Assembly (NCBI RefSeq): GCF_000724545.1
Contig: NZ_JHBV01000025.1
Location: forward strand, 1-64,000
DNA: 64,000 nucleotides
Source: Aureispira sp. CCB-QB1
GTDB lineage: Bacteria > Bacteroidota > Bacteroidia > Chitinophagales > Saprospiraceae
Direction: 5' to 3'
Below the pieces are notes generated by a model. That model had not been told where the DNA came from. It saw nothing but the letters and a program-made list of their open reading frames with translations, and did not search any database. Shown in pieces: positions 13,026-21,713 of the stretch. The translations under genes were made by a program, and so were the position numbers. The stretch's first letter is position 1; every line of letters begins with the position of its first letter.

Positions 13026-14177
13026 GTGGAAGAATTTTTAGAAGCAGTAAGAAAGAGTATTGCGCAAGAAGAATTTGCTAAAATTACATTGAGTAAATCT
13101 GTGCCTAAATCAGCCGATTTAAAAAACATCTATGTCCGTCGAGTAGATCTGAAAGAGGGCTTTTATTTGTCTTTTACTTATCGTTATCATACACAAGATA
13201 TTGTTAAGAATTATTCGCTAGATGAGGCTGTCGATATTTTGGACCAACACCTAGGCAAAGATTTTTTAACAGGTACTTTGTTGACTATTAAAGAAGATGT
13301 TGTTATCCAATTCAATAAAAAACGAAAAGTACGCCTGCAACGTCGTCAACCAACTACTCGTCAATTGCCAAAAAGAAGCCACAACAAACAGAAAAACTAC
13401 TTGATAGAAGAGAGTAATCCTTTTTTGGAACGTTTGGGAGTTGCTGCGAATGGCAAAGTGTTAAAAGCTCACCAAGATAAGTATCGTCAAATCAATAAGT
13501 ACATAGAAATAATGGATGCTTTGTTGGAGCAATCCAATGTGCCAGAACAGGCTCATATAGTAGATATGGGTTGCGGAAAAGGCTACTTGACGTTTGCTTT
13601 GTACGATTATATTCAACGACAACAGGGGAAACCACCCAAAATGGTTGGGATTGAACTTCGGGAGCATTTGACAGATTTTTGCAATCAACAGGCAAAAACC
13701 TTGGGGTGGAAACACATTGATTTTGTAGCGCAAGATATTTTTGAATATGACAATGATAAAATAGACGTGTTGATTGCTTTGCACGCTTGTGATATTGCAA
13801 CCGATATTGCAATAGCCAAAGGTATTCAAGCCAATGCAGCGTTAATTGTGGTCGCTCCTTGCTGCCACAAACAGATTCGTAAAGCGATGAGCAGCCAAAA
13901 TATATTGGACTCTATTCTTAAAAATGGTATCCTAGAAGAGCGACAAGCTGAAATCCTAACAGATGGAATTCGGGCTTTATTGCTAGAAGCAAATGGTTAT
14001 CAAACGAAGGTATTTGAGTTTATATCTTCAGAGCATACAGCTAAAAATCTGATGATTACAGCCGTAAAACAACGTCAAATTGATATAGAGCTTCAACAAG
14101 AGCGATTGAACCAAGTTGCTGATCTCAAAGAACAGTTTGGTATCAAAATGCATTATTTAGAGAAGTTGTTGGGGTAG
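13026..14177 (+). CDS. SAM-dependent methyltransferase, METTL25/PF13679-like
   Basis: 383 residues, GTG start. The N-terminal about 130 residues are a basic domain; residues about 155-290 form the class I methyltransferase domain: VDMGCGKGYLTFALYDY (SAM-binding glycine loop), VGIELR, then DVLIALHACDIATDIA and VVAPCCHKQIRK, the CCH motif typical of the PF13679 family also found in eukaryotic METTL25. A role in RNA or ribosome modification is suggested by the family (inference). Positioned 38 bp after the cupin gene. Confidence 0.85.
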   Translation: MEEFLEAVRKSIAQEEFAKITLSKSVPKSADLKNIYVRRVDLKEGFYLSFTYRYHTQDIVKNYSLDEAVDILDQHLGKDFLTGTLLTIKEDVVIQFNKKRKVRLQRRQPTTRQLPKRSHNKQKNYLIEESNPFLERLGVAANGKVLKAHQDKYRQINKYIEIMDALLEQSNVPEQAHIVDMGCGKGYLTFALYDYIQRQQGKPPKMVGIELREHLTDFCNQQAKTLGWKHIDFVAQDIFEYDNDKIDVLIALHACDIATDIAIAKGIQANAALIVVAPCCHKQIRKAMSSQNILDSILKNGILEERQAEILTDGIRALLLEANGYQTKVFEFISSEHTAKNLMITAVKQRQIDIELQQERLNQVADLKEQFGIKMHYLEKLLG

Positions 14178-14209
14178 TTTTATTTAGTCATTCTTAATGG
14201 TAGAAAATT

Positions 14210-14929
14210 ATGAACAAATTAAAATCAAAAGCAAAATGTTTTTATTGTGATAAGTTGTTTGCAGGGGGGGGAATTTCTAGGCATTTAAAAACTCATTTGG
14301 AGAAGCTTGAAGAGGAACAAAAAAGCAGGCATAAATCTTTTCATGTAAAAGTAGTAGGAGAGCAAAATTACTTTTTACACTTATTGATTCATGAGACGGC
14401 ATTATTAGACAATTTGGATTTGTTTTTGAGACAAATTTGGGTGGAATGTTGTGGGCATTTAAGCTCTTTTCAAGTAAAAGGAAAAAGCAAAATGCCAGAA
14501 GATATATGGTCATCAATGGAAGATGACTATGAATATGGGCTTGATAAGCGTACTAAAATCGGAGGTTTATTTAAAAAAGGGCTGAAACTAGAGTACGAAT
14601 ATGATTTTGGTTCAACAACCTATCTTGAAATTCAGGTTATGAATGAGTATTTTGTAGAAAATAAGGATAAAATTCTGTTGTTAAGCCGCAATGAACCATT
14701 GCCAATTTTGTGTGAGCTTTGCGAAAAACAGCCAGCAACAGTTGCCTGTACAATGTGGCATGAAGATGAAACGGTATTTTGTGATTCTTGCAAAAAGAAG
14801 CATGCTCAAAAATGCAGCGATTTTGAAGATTATGGAGAAATGCCTATTGTCAACTCTCCACGATTTGGTGTCTGTGGTTATGAAGGGGGGAGTATCGATA
14901 CCGAGAGAGATGGTATCTGGAAAAAATAG
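14210..14929 (+). CDS. C2H2 finger + pRiA4b ORF-3-like protein
   Basis: 239 residues with three modules. Residues 8-30 are a C2H2-like finger (CFYCDKLFAGGGISRHLKTH). Residues about 45-150 resemble the plasmid pRiA4b ORF-3 fold: FHVKVVGEQNYFLHLLIHET, then the YEYDFGSTTYLEIQV strand pair. Residues about 165-205 carry paired CxxC motifs (LCELCEKQPATVACT, FCDSCKKKH), a second zinc-binding site. Function unknown; common in Bacteroidota as a single gene. A strong terminator hairpin follows. Confidence 0.8.
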   Translation: MNKLKSKAKCFYCDKLFAGGGISRHLKTHLEKLEEEQKSRHKSFHVKVVGEQNYFLHLLIHETALLDNLDLFLRQIWVECCGHLSSFQVKGKSKMPEDIWSSMEDDYEYGLDKRTKIGGLFKKGLKLEYEYDFGSTTYLEIQVMNEYFVENKDKILLLSRNEPLPILCELCEKQPATVACTMWHEDETVFCDSCKKKHAQKCSDFEDYGEMPIVNSPRFGVCGYEGGSIDTERDGIWKK

Positions 14930-14962
14930 CTTTCTAGCTTATTTGAAGGGTGGTCAAATACG

Positions 14963-15018
14963 AAAGGCTCATTCCTAAGCACACTGATTTTATAGGGTGC
15001 GATTAGGAATGAGCCTTT
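14963..15018. terminator. Bidirectional terminator between convergent genes
   Basis: A perfect 16-bp stem (14963-14978 with 15003-15018) with a 24-nt loop containing a further GCAC/GTGC stem, flanked by T-rich sides. Serves the plus-strand zinc-finger gene and the minus-strand lipoprotein gene. Confidence 0.85.
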
Positions 15019-15039
15019 TAGTTGATTACTTTATGATCC

Positions 15040-15585
15040 CTATTGCAAACCAGGGGGAAGTATTTGGGCTGCATTGATCAGTTCTTGCAATTTTAAAACC
15101 GCTTCAGTATGTTGAGGACAGAATTCATCCAGCAGCTCGATACTAGGGCGATTCATGCGTTCTAACTGTTCCTGTTCGGATAAGGTGCTATCAATCTCCA
15201 AAACTACTTTCAAATCTTCTTGTATAAACATGCCTGTAAACTGATCAATTTGGTTGGTTGTCCGCTCACCAATACATTTGGATACTGTTTGAACAATACT
15301 CATAAAACCAGCCAATTTAATTTTGATCTGATACAACTCAGAAGTAGATAAATTTTTTAAATCATATTCCTTGGGAAGTTTGTTGATATATAAAATTCCT
15401 TTATTAATTTTTTTTAAGAATTCTGCTCCATAAGTATCCAAACAACTACACCGAGCCTGCTCTTGGTCGGTTAAAAAAGCAACAGTTTCAGGGCGTAATT
15501 GATCCACCACTCGGTTTTTGCAACTACTAAAAATGAAAAAAGTAAAAAAAAGTAAAAATAAAATGGAGCAATTAAAATTTTGCAT
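15040..15585 (-). CDS. Lipoprotein, hypothetical
   Basis: 181 residues with an export signal MQNFNCSILFLLFFTFFIFS ending at the lipobox SSC (Cys22). The mature part is helical and contains three more Cys (near CSCL and CIGE) plus a conserved-looking FCPQ near residue 155. Family unknown; predicted outer-membrane or periplasmic lipoprotein. Single-gene unit. Confidence 0.7.
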   Translation of the reverse strand: MQNFNCSILFLLFFTFFIFSSCKNRVVDQLRPETVAFLTDQEQARCSCLDTYGAEFLKKINKGILYINKLPKEYDLKNLSTSELYQIKIKLAGFMSIVQTVSKCIGERTTNQIDQFTGMFIQEDLKVVLEIDSTLSEQEQLERMNRPSIELLDEFCPQHTEAVLKLQELINAAQILPPGLQ

Positions 15586-16214
15586 AATAGACTGATTCGA
15601 AGTACTTCAATGGTAAATGACAATGATAAAGATACAAAGAATTATAGAGAGAAAACAAGTCCAAATTATTTTGGGTGTATCAGAGGGCATATTTATGGAT
15701 GTTAATTAAAGTATTTCAGAATTTAATTTTGTTTTAACATTAAAAACCTTGACTTCTTAAAATAATAGTTTAATTTTGTGGCATAGTTAAGTATATAAGT
15801 TGTTTTTGTTTCCACTTAATTGTTTTGCTTTTTCTACAAAAAAAGAGATATTAAGAAGGCATATTTGGATAGAAAACAATTATTACATTGAAAAAATAAA
15901 AGCCTCCAAATAGAATTTGGTACTTGAATTTATAAGAAGATGAATAGCAATTGTTAAGCTGTATTATTCGACTAAAAATTTTCAGAAGACTTCTTTAAGT
16001 TAATGTTAAGAAGCAGAAAAAAATAAATTTCATCGATTAAAAATAGACACTAGTCGATTGCTTTTAAAATCAGGAACTTTATTCATGTAGAATGGCATTG
16101 TTCTTTATGTCACATAGATTATAACTGATAATTAATTTTTATTGTGACTATAATTATTTTGAAAATAATTTTTTATTAAAAATATAAATTTTAACTTTAA
16201 ACAACACTAAAATT
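15586..16214. other. 629-bp intergenic region upstream of the WG-repeat gene
   Basis: AT-rich, no ORF. A promoter-like pair occurs far upstream (TTG at 15749 and TAATTTTG at 15771-15778, spacer 19), which would imply a leader of over 400 nt. No riboswitch fold recognised. Confidence 0.45.
15749..15778 (+). promoter_or_regulatory. Putative Bacteroidota promoter
   Basis: TTG (-33 type) and TAATTTTG (-7 type, fits TAnnTTTG) separated by 19 bp. It faces the WG-repeat gene at 16215, but the distance is large. Confidence 0.35.
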
Positions 16215-16808
16215 ATGAAAGGGTCAATCAAAAGCTTAAGAAACTTTATGGTAATCATGGCTTTGGTTCTTTTAGCTATGAACACGCAAGCGCAACTAGT
16301 TGCTTACAATACTGAAACCTTGGAAGCAGCTTATGTAGCAGCTACCAAAACCGAACAGGTAGAAAATGCTGTGTTTACAAATACTGGTGCTACAATTATT
16401 AGCGAATACCAAGAAGGAGCTGCTATTATCAAGCTAGAAAATAAATACGGATTGGTAAACAAACAAGGTTACGAAATTTGTCAACCAATTTATGACGAGA
16501 TCCATTTGTACAACGGCGGTTATGCTGCTGTAAAGAAACATGGAAAATGGACGTTTGTTAACAAGCAAGGCAAAAAATTAACTCCTTTGCGTTACGAGTG
16601 GGTAGGTGGTTTCAACGATGGTTTGGCTGCTGTATTCAAAGATGGAAAATGGGGATTGTTGAATGAGCAAGGATTTGAGGTTGTTCCAACAGCTTTTGAT
16701 GCTGTAAAAGTAGACCAAGATGGTCGTATCTGGGTACAAAAAAACGAGACTTGGAAGCCATTTAATGCTAAGAAGAATATTGATGAAGCTTTTGTAACAG
16801 CTTCTTAA
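16215..16808 (+). CDS. WG-repeat exported protein
   Basis: 197 residues. Signal peptide with hydrophobic core NFMVIMALVLLAMNTQAQ. The mature part contains three to four WG/KWG repeats of about 23 residues: NKYGLVNKQGYEICQP, HGKWTFVNKQGKKLTP, DGKWGLLNEQGFEVVP and a last degenerate one. WG repeats form extended beta structures in exported or surface proteins of Bacteroidota; the partner is unknown. Terminated by a strong hairpin. Confidence 0.85.
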   Translation: MKGSIKSLRNFMVIMALVLLAMNTQAQLVAYNTETLEAAYVAATKTEQVENAVFTNTGATIISEYQEGAAIIKLENKYGLVNKQGYEICQPIYDEIHLYNGGYAAVKKHGKWTFVNKQGKKLTPLRYEWVGGFNDGLAAVFKDGKWGLLNEQGFEVVPTAFDAVKVDQDGRIWVQKNETWKPFNAKKNIDEAFVTAS

Positions 16809-16906
16809 GGACTCCATAGTTTGTTGAAAATAGGCAGTAGTAGCACAGCTAACTACTAAAAAATATTACACTGGATTTTTACCAACGAATCATAACCAAC
16901 GTAAGT

Positions 16907-16948
16907 GGGCGATTAGCAAGAACCGAGCTAATCGCCCTTTCTTATTTT
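16907..16948 (+). terminator. Rho-independent terminator
   Basis: Perfect 11-bp stem GGGCGATTAGC / GCTAATCGCCC, 9-nt loop, then TTTCTTATTTT. Closes the WG-repeat gene and may also stop the convergent sdpI-like transcript. Confidence 0.88.
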
Positions 16949-16975
16949 ACAATAGTTAGTTGAGTTGCTGCTAAT

Positions 16976-17659
16976 TTATAAAGCTGTATTGTTTAACTGT
17001 TTGAATAAGACAAAGGAATAGATAGCAGCAAAAATAAGAGGGATAACCATCAAGGCAACAACACTCATCAACGCCCAATTATTAGGCAAAAAGAAAAGTA
17101 GAATAAATCCAATAAGAGCTGCGCCAATCCATAAACGTCCTCCTAGTTGATGTGTTTTTTTCCATACTTCTTCATTTTCTAATGTCCAAGGAGTACGAAT
17201 TCCCATAAAGTGGTTTTGGCGAATGCTCCCCATGTAATTGCCAAACAATAGCATGAAAAATATAAAGCAGTACCCTAGAAGCCGCTCAATAGGTATTTCT
17301 GTGTTGCCAGAGCTTACTAGTAAAATAGCAAATACTAGTGCCGATAAAAACAATTGTAGTGTAAGTCGTAATCGATAGTATTTTTTGCCCATCTTTGTGA
17401 TACTTGCTTCTTTTGCAGTAATTTTAGGCAAGAAAAGTAGGAGTAAGTAAATCGGTAGATTAATTAACAAAACAATCCAACCCAACGAAGATTTAGAACC
17501 ATAACGATCTATCTCTCCTTCAAAATTCCAGTGCATGGGAACTTGCTCTGGCAAATCGTTCCATATTACAAATAGATAGATAATAGGGGCTACTGTTATT
17601 AGTAATAATAAAAGCTCTTTAGGTAAACTAGCGGGATGGTTGGATGGTGTATTTTTCAT
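16976..17659 (-). CDS. SdpI-like membrane protein (DUF1648)
   Basis: 227 residues with six predicted membrane helices. The DUF1648 signature occurs at about 30-50 (LPEQVPMHWNFEGEIDRYGSK), and the SdpI half contains GNYMGSIRQNHFMGIRTPWTLENEEVW, the hallmark loop of SdpI/YhfL proteins. In Bacillus, SdpI confers immunity to the killing peptide SDP and titrates the repressor SdpR; here a matching ArsR-type repressor lies 72 bp upstream. No sdpC-type toxin gene is visible in the window, so a role as sensor or immunity protein is inference. Confidence 0.88.
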   Translation of the reverse strand: MKNTPSNHPASLPKELLLLLITVAPIIYLFVIWNDLPEQVPMHWNFEGEIDRYGSKSSLGWIVLLINLPIYLLLLFLPKITAKEASITKMGKKYYRLRLTLQLFLSALVFAILLVSSGNTEIPIERLLGYCFIFFMLLFGNYMGSIRQNHFMGIRTPWTLENEEVWKKTHQLGGRLWIGAALIGFILLFFLPNNWALMSVVALMVIPLIFAAIYSFVLFKQLNNTAL

Positions 17660-17731
17660 AATTTTAATAGGATTGGTGATATTACAGGCTAACTTTTAAT
17701 CGTTGCTAAAATAATAAGTAGGGGAGGTCTG

Positions 17732-17992
17732 TTATTTGTTATCTTTAAACTGCATCAACCACTGAATGACCTCTTCAAAAACACTCATGTTTAAAGAGTA
17801 GGAAATAAATTGACCTTGGCGAATTCCAATGACTAGGTCGGCTCTTTTTAGTAGATCTAAATGATGTGAAATACTAGGTTTGGAGATATTGAAGTGTGCT
17901 GCAATTTCTCCTGCTGTTAAATCTTTTTCTTTTAATAATTCTAGAATTTGGCGCCTAGTAGAGTCATTTAGAGCTTTAAAAAGGTTATTCAT
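17732..17992 (-). CDS. ArsR-family autorepressor, SdpR-like
   Basis: 86 residues, winged-helix ArsR/SmtB fold: LFKALNDSTRRQILELLKE, the recognition segment LTAGEIAAHFNISKPSISHH and wing region GIRQGQFISYSLN. No metal-binding Cys motif (ELCVCDL is absent), as in SdpR. Directly upstream of the sdpI-like gene in the same direction, so the two form the known sdpRI arrangement and are probably autoregulated. Confidence 0.9.
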   Translation of the reverse strand: MNNLFKALNDSTRRQILELLKEKDLTAGEIAAHFNISKPSISHHLDLLKRADLVIGIRQGQFISYSLNMSVFEEVIQWLMQFKDNK

Positions 17993-18122
17993 TGAGTTTT
18001 GATTAGTTATTTAGATAAATGTCTAATTATTAAACGAGAAAAGTAGAAAAAAGTTTTGCTTAGATGCGTTATTTTAATCATCGCTTATAAGCTACATTGC
18101 TATTGTGTGGTTGAGAAATAGT

Positions 18123-18638
18123 CTAATAATTAGACCAAATTAGTTCATCAAAGGAATTGAGCAAAGGAGAAGGCTTTTCGGTACTTTTTTGTAGAATAAT
18201 CTCAAAACCAAGCATTTCATCTTCTATTAAGTCTTGGTTAGGATTAAATAATTGCCGAACGTCAACATTATAAATACCGTTTTCTAACTTGACGTGTAAT
18301 GCTGCTAAGTCAGAATCGGGTAGCGTTTCATCTTCAAATTGAGCCGCCAAAGTAATGGATTCGTAGTTAATGAGATATAGTTTAGAATTGCTGACTTTAA
18401 TTTTTCCTCGAAATGTTTTGAATGCATGGTTTGCGGTTGCTTGATCGCAAATACGCACTGTCCATAGATTTGGAACACTAGTGCCCCAAAACAACAGGTG
18501 CCCTTTTTGAGATTCGCGAATAATACGCATCTCAACGTCTTCAAACTCCCAATCTTCATCAATAAAAGAATCGTATAAATCTGTATTGATAAGACCTAAA
18601 AAGCTGGCATCGTCTGATATTTCAAAAAGTTGATTCAC
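18123..18638 (-). CDS. Hypothetical protein in the dnaX operon
   Basis: 171 acidic, soluble residues, beginning MNQLFEISDDASFLGLINTD. It looks beta-rich with Asp/Glu at loops. Not recognised. Starts 15 bp after a 46-residue gene that itself follows dnaX, so it is probably the third gene of that operon. Start ATG chosen because it fits the spacing. Confidence 0.65.
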   Translation of the reverse strand: MNQLFEISDDASFLGLINTDLYDSFIDEDWEFEDVEMRIIRESQKGHLLFWGTSVPNLWTVRICDQATANHAFKTFRGKIKVSNSKLYLINYESITLAAQFEDETLPDSDLAALHVKLENGIYNVDVRQLFNPNQDLIEDEMLGFEIILQKSTEKPSPLLNSFDELIWSNY

Positions 18639-18653
18639 TAGAAAAGCTAGAAA

Positions 18654-18794
18654 TTATTTGGCTTGCGCATTGGCTTGTTCGTGTATCTTGCCAATTAAAT
18701 CATATACTTCATTGAAAGGAAGGTTACCCAATGCTTTTAGAATGATATTGACTTCATCAAAATTGAGTTCTAGTTTTATGTTCTTGTTATCCAT
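18654..18794 (-). CDS. Small protein downstream of dnaX
   Basis: 46 residues beginning MDNKNIKLELNFDEVNIILK, predicted as a beta strand plus amphipathic helix. Lies 48 bp after the dnaX stop and 15 bp before the next gene. It resembles the many short proteins encoded beside housekeeping genes in Bacteroidota. Coding is supported by ATG, clean stop and operon spacing, but no function can be assigned. Confidence 0.6.
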   Translation of the reverse strand: MDNKNIKLELNFDEVNIILKALGNLPFNEVYDLIGKIHEQANAQAK

Positions 18795-18842
18795 GGCTAC
18801 TTGAGTATATTAGGTTTTGCGACTAATTTGAAAATTTATGAA

Positions 18843-20669
18843 TTAACTGCTTTTAGGAGGCAAGAGTTGAAAACGTTTTTGAAAATCTTTTAAAACAGGA
18901 TTCAATTTTAAAAAGTGCACATACTTATCTCGATCTGTTTGTGGGATCACTTTTTGAGGTTTTGGAGCTTCTATTTTTGTTGCGTCAATTTCTACTTCAA
19001 AACTCAACTCCTTTTTTTGAAACGTTTGAATCAGCAATTGGCGAACAGGACGATCTCTAAAAATGGCATCTTTGGCTCGGTTTCCAGCCGTAAGCACTTT
19101 AATAGTTCCTAGTTCTGCATCTAAAATAGATAATTTTGCTGTTTTGAACAAAATCTGAGTGGATTGAGATTCAATTTTTGACCAATAACTTTCCCAGATT
19201 TTTTCCAAATTTTCTTGTGTAAAAGGCATGGCAGCCTCTTGAGGTTTGTGGTATTCTTCTTTCACCTCGTTCAATACCTTCGACAAAAAATTGCTTCCTT
19301 TTTTTAAAGCCAATTTTTCTGCAAAATTATTGGATGTTGTTGATTTTGTCGCATCAACAGCAGGTTCATTATCTGATTTTAGTTCTGCTTTAGCCTCTTC
19401 TGTCTCTGTAGTCGTGGTATTTTTGAGAGAGGCAATGGGCGTTTCATTGACTTCTTGCTCAATAGGTTCTGGTTGATAATTAGGCACAACTTCTTGAACT
19501 GCTACCATTTTACTATCGTCTAGTGTTTTTTTTTCAGAGGGAGTAGTTACCGTTTGAATGGCTCTAGGCTCCATCGCACGTTGAATGTAAGCCATTTTGA
19601 TCAAAGTCATTTCAACATGAAGACGATGATTACGAGACATTTTATAATTAACATCACAATCGTTTGCTAGGCTTAATGCGGATAGTATTAAAGCAGTAGG
19701 AGCTAGGTTGGCTTGTTGTTGATAACGCTCTTTTATATTGCCACTAACTTCTAATAGTTCTATTGTTCTAGGGTCTTTACAAACTAATAAATTACGCAAA
19801 TGTTCTGATAAACCATTAATAAAAATATCCCCATCAAAACCTTTTCTAGAAATTTGGTCAAAAAGCAATAGTAACTGACTGGCATCTTCTATCAATATGG
19901 CCTCTACGACTTTAAAATAATAGTCATAGTCTAGGATATTGAGATTTTCGATAACATCTTGATAGACTATGTTGTTGCCCGAAAAGCTTACAATTCTATC
20001 AAAAATAGATAAAGCATCTCTTAACGCTCCATCTGCTTTTTGCGCAATAACGTGTAGTGCCTCTTCTTCGGCTTCAATTCCTTCTTCTTTACAAATCTTT
20101 TGCAAGTGATTGGTCATGTCAGCAACTTGAATTCGATTAAAATCAAAGATTTGGCATCGAGACAAAATGGTTGGTATAATTTTGTGTTTTTCAGTTGTTG
20201 CTAGGATGAAAATGGCATAAGAAGGGGGTTCTTCCAAAGTTTTCAAAAAAGCATTAAAAGCTTGTTGCGAAAGCATGTGCACCTCATCTATGATATAGAT
20301 TTTATACCGACCACTTTGAGGGGCGAAACGAACTTGCTCAATAAGCGCACGAATATGCTCAACACTATTGTTAGAAGCGGCATCTAACTCAGAGATGTTT
20401 AGAGAGGCATTTTGATTAAACGATTCGCAAGATTCGCAGGTATCGCAAGGTTCCATGTCGTTGGTAGGCGTTTGGCAATTGAGTACTTTTGCCAAAATAC
20501 GAGCACAGGTCGTTTTTCCCACACCTCGAGGGCCACAAAACAAAAATGCCTGTGCCAGATGATTGCTCTGAATGGCATTCTTAAGTGTTTGTGAAACGTG
20601 TTGTTGTCCAACAACATTGTCAAAACGAATGGGTCTATATTTTCTTGCGGATACTACGAAATTACTCAT
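18843..20669 (-). CDS. dnaX: DNA polymerase III subunit gamma/tau
   Basis: 608 residues. AAA+ clamp-loader domain: Walker A GPRGVGKTT (46-53), zinc-binding cysteines at 65, 75, 78 and 81, Walker B IIDEVHM (about 127-132), sensor 1 ATTEKHKIIPTILSRC. Domain III follows (about 230-365), then a Ser/Thr/Glu-rich linker and a C-terminal tau-like domain (about 470-600). The motor ATPase loads the sliding clamp and ties the polymerase to the replisome. No frameshift signal needed to explain the frame; a gamma form from internal frameshifting cannot be judged. Followed by two small genes. Confidence 0.97.
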   Translation of the reverse strand: MSNFVVSARKYRPIRFDNVVGQQHVSQTLKNAIQSNHLAQAFLFCGPRGVGKTTCARILAKVLNCQTPTNDMEPCDTCESCESFNQNASLNISELDAASNNSVEHIRALIEQVRFAPQSGRYKIYIIDEVHMLSQQAFNAFLKTLEEPPSYAIFILATTEKHKIIPTILSRCQIFDFNRIQVADMTNHLQKICKEEGIEAEEEALHVIAQKADGALRDALSIFDRIVSFSGNNIVYQDVIENLNILDYDYYFKVVEAILIEDASQLLLLFDQISRKGFDGDIFINGLSEHLRNLLVCKDPRTIELLEVSGNIKERYQQQANLAPTALILSALSLANDCDVNYKMSRNHRLHVEMTLIKMAYIQRAMEPRAIQTVTTPSEKKTLDDSKMVAVQEVVPNYQPEPIEQEVNETPIASLKNTTTTETEEAKAELKSDNEPAVDATKSTTSNNFAEKLALKKGSNFLSKVLNEVKEEYHKPQEAAMPFTQENLEKIWESYWSKIESQSTQILFKTAKLSILDAELGTIKVLTAGNRAKDAIFRDRPVRQLLIQTFQKKELSFEVEIDATKIEAPKPQKVIPQTDRDKYVHFLKLNPVLKDFQKRFQLLPPKSS

Positions 20670-20932
20670 GCTACAAATATACTAATCTGATTGATGAGTT
20701 CCAAGTTTTGAATTGAATTAGCCGAAGGTATTTAAAGATCTTGAACTTAGAAAGCTGTTATAATAGTAGTTTAAGTGATAATTTTTTTTGATTAGCAGAT
20801 TGCTATAATATGGATTTCGTTTCTTTTCTTGTATCTTCCCTCTTTGTTTTGTATAATCCATTATTACACTAGACACCCCAATCTTGTAGCATTTACTCCA
20901 TTTATCAGGTGTGTTCATATAAATCCAGATAC

Positions 20933-21487
20933 ATGAAACAATCTTTCTATTTCACTTGCTTCTTATACATAGGTGTTTTTTTGTTGCTAACTGCTTGTGA
21001 GGACTCCTCGTCTTCAGATAAGGGAACAACAACGACAGCAACCTTATCTGACGATACGATAGAGACGATTCAAACGCCAACACTTCCTCCCGTTATGGAT
21101 ACGGTGAGTACCGATACCATATCGTTAGATACGATTAAGAAGGTACAAAAAATGGTGCGCCCAACAAGAGAGCCAGCTAAAATTAAATTCGAAACGACTT
21201 CTTATACCTATGACACCATTCAACAAGGCGAAATAGTTGAATATAGCTTCAAGTTTAAAAATGTAGGAGAACGTCCGCTGGCTATTAAGGATGTAAAAGG
21301 CTCTTGCGGTTGCACGATAGGAAGCTATCCTTTTTTGGATATAGCACCCCAAGAAGAAAGTACTATTAAAGCACGTTTTGACAGTAAAGGAAAAAAAGGT
21401 CCTCAGTTTACAACCATCACAGTTTATAGCAATGCCAACCCTCAAGGAGATGTGTTGTCGTTAAAAGGGGTTGTTTTGAAGGAGTAA
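20933..21487 (+). CDS. DUF1573 lipoprotein
   Basis: 184 residues from ATG 20933; the longer frame from 20909 adds nothing conserved. Lipoprotein signal with lipobox LLTAC, then a Thr/Ser-rich linker (about 25-75) and a C-terminal DUF1573 immunoglobulin-like domain (about 85-184): VEYSFKFKNVGERPLAIKDV followed by SCGCTIGSYP, and FDSKGKKGPQFTTITVYSNA. The SCGCT pair is the family signature. Such proteins are surface or periplasmic, function unknown. Confidence 0.88.
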   Translation: MKQSFYFTCFLYIGVFLLLTACEDSSSSDKGTTTTATLSDDTIETIQTPTLPPVMDTVSTDTISLDTIKKVQKMVRPTREPAKIKFETTSYTYDTIQQGEIVEYSFKFKNVGERPLAIKDVKGSCGCTIGSYPFLDIAPQEESTIKARFDSKGKKGPQFTTITVYSNANPQGDVLSLKGVVLKE

Positions 21488-21524
21488 TTCTTTTAGGGGG
21501 CAATACCTATGAATTAGTAGTTAG

Positions 21525-21600
21525 CTTTGTTACTCCCTACGGTCGTGAGCTCGCATAGCTCGGTTCGTTGCTACTTCGTGGTTTTTACGAAGTGATGACT
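21525..21600. repeat. Dispersed repeat fragment
   Basis: The stretch TAGTTAGCTTTGTTACTCC... through GTTGCTACTTCGTGG is the inverse of modules found at 24140, 59165, 60635 and 60865 (CCACGAAGTAGCAGCGCAGCTAACTA). Part of the MITE-like family described in the findings. Confidence 0.55.
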
Positions 21601-21713
21601 GATACATCCTAATCATTTGAAGTTTGCTAGTATATTTGTAACTTGTTGTTAGTCATAGAAAAATGATGCTATAGGGTTAACTCTTTTATAAGATTTTATA
21701 AAACTTTCAAACT

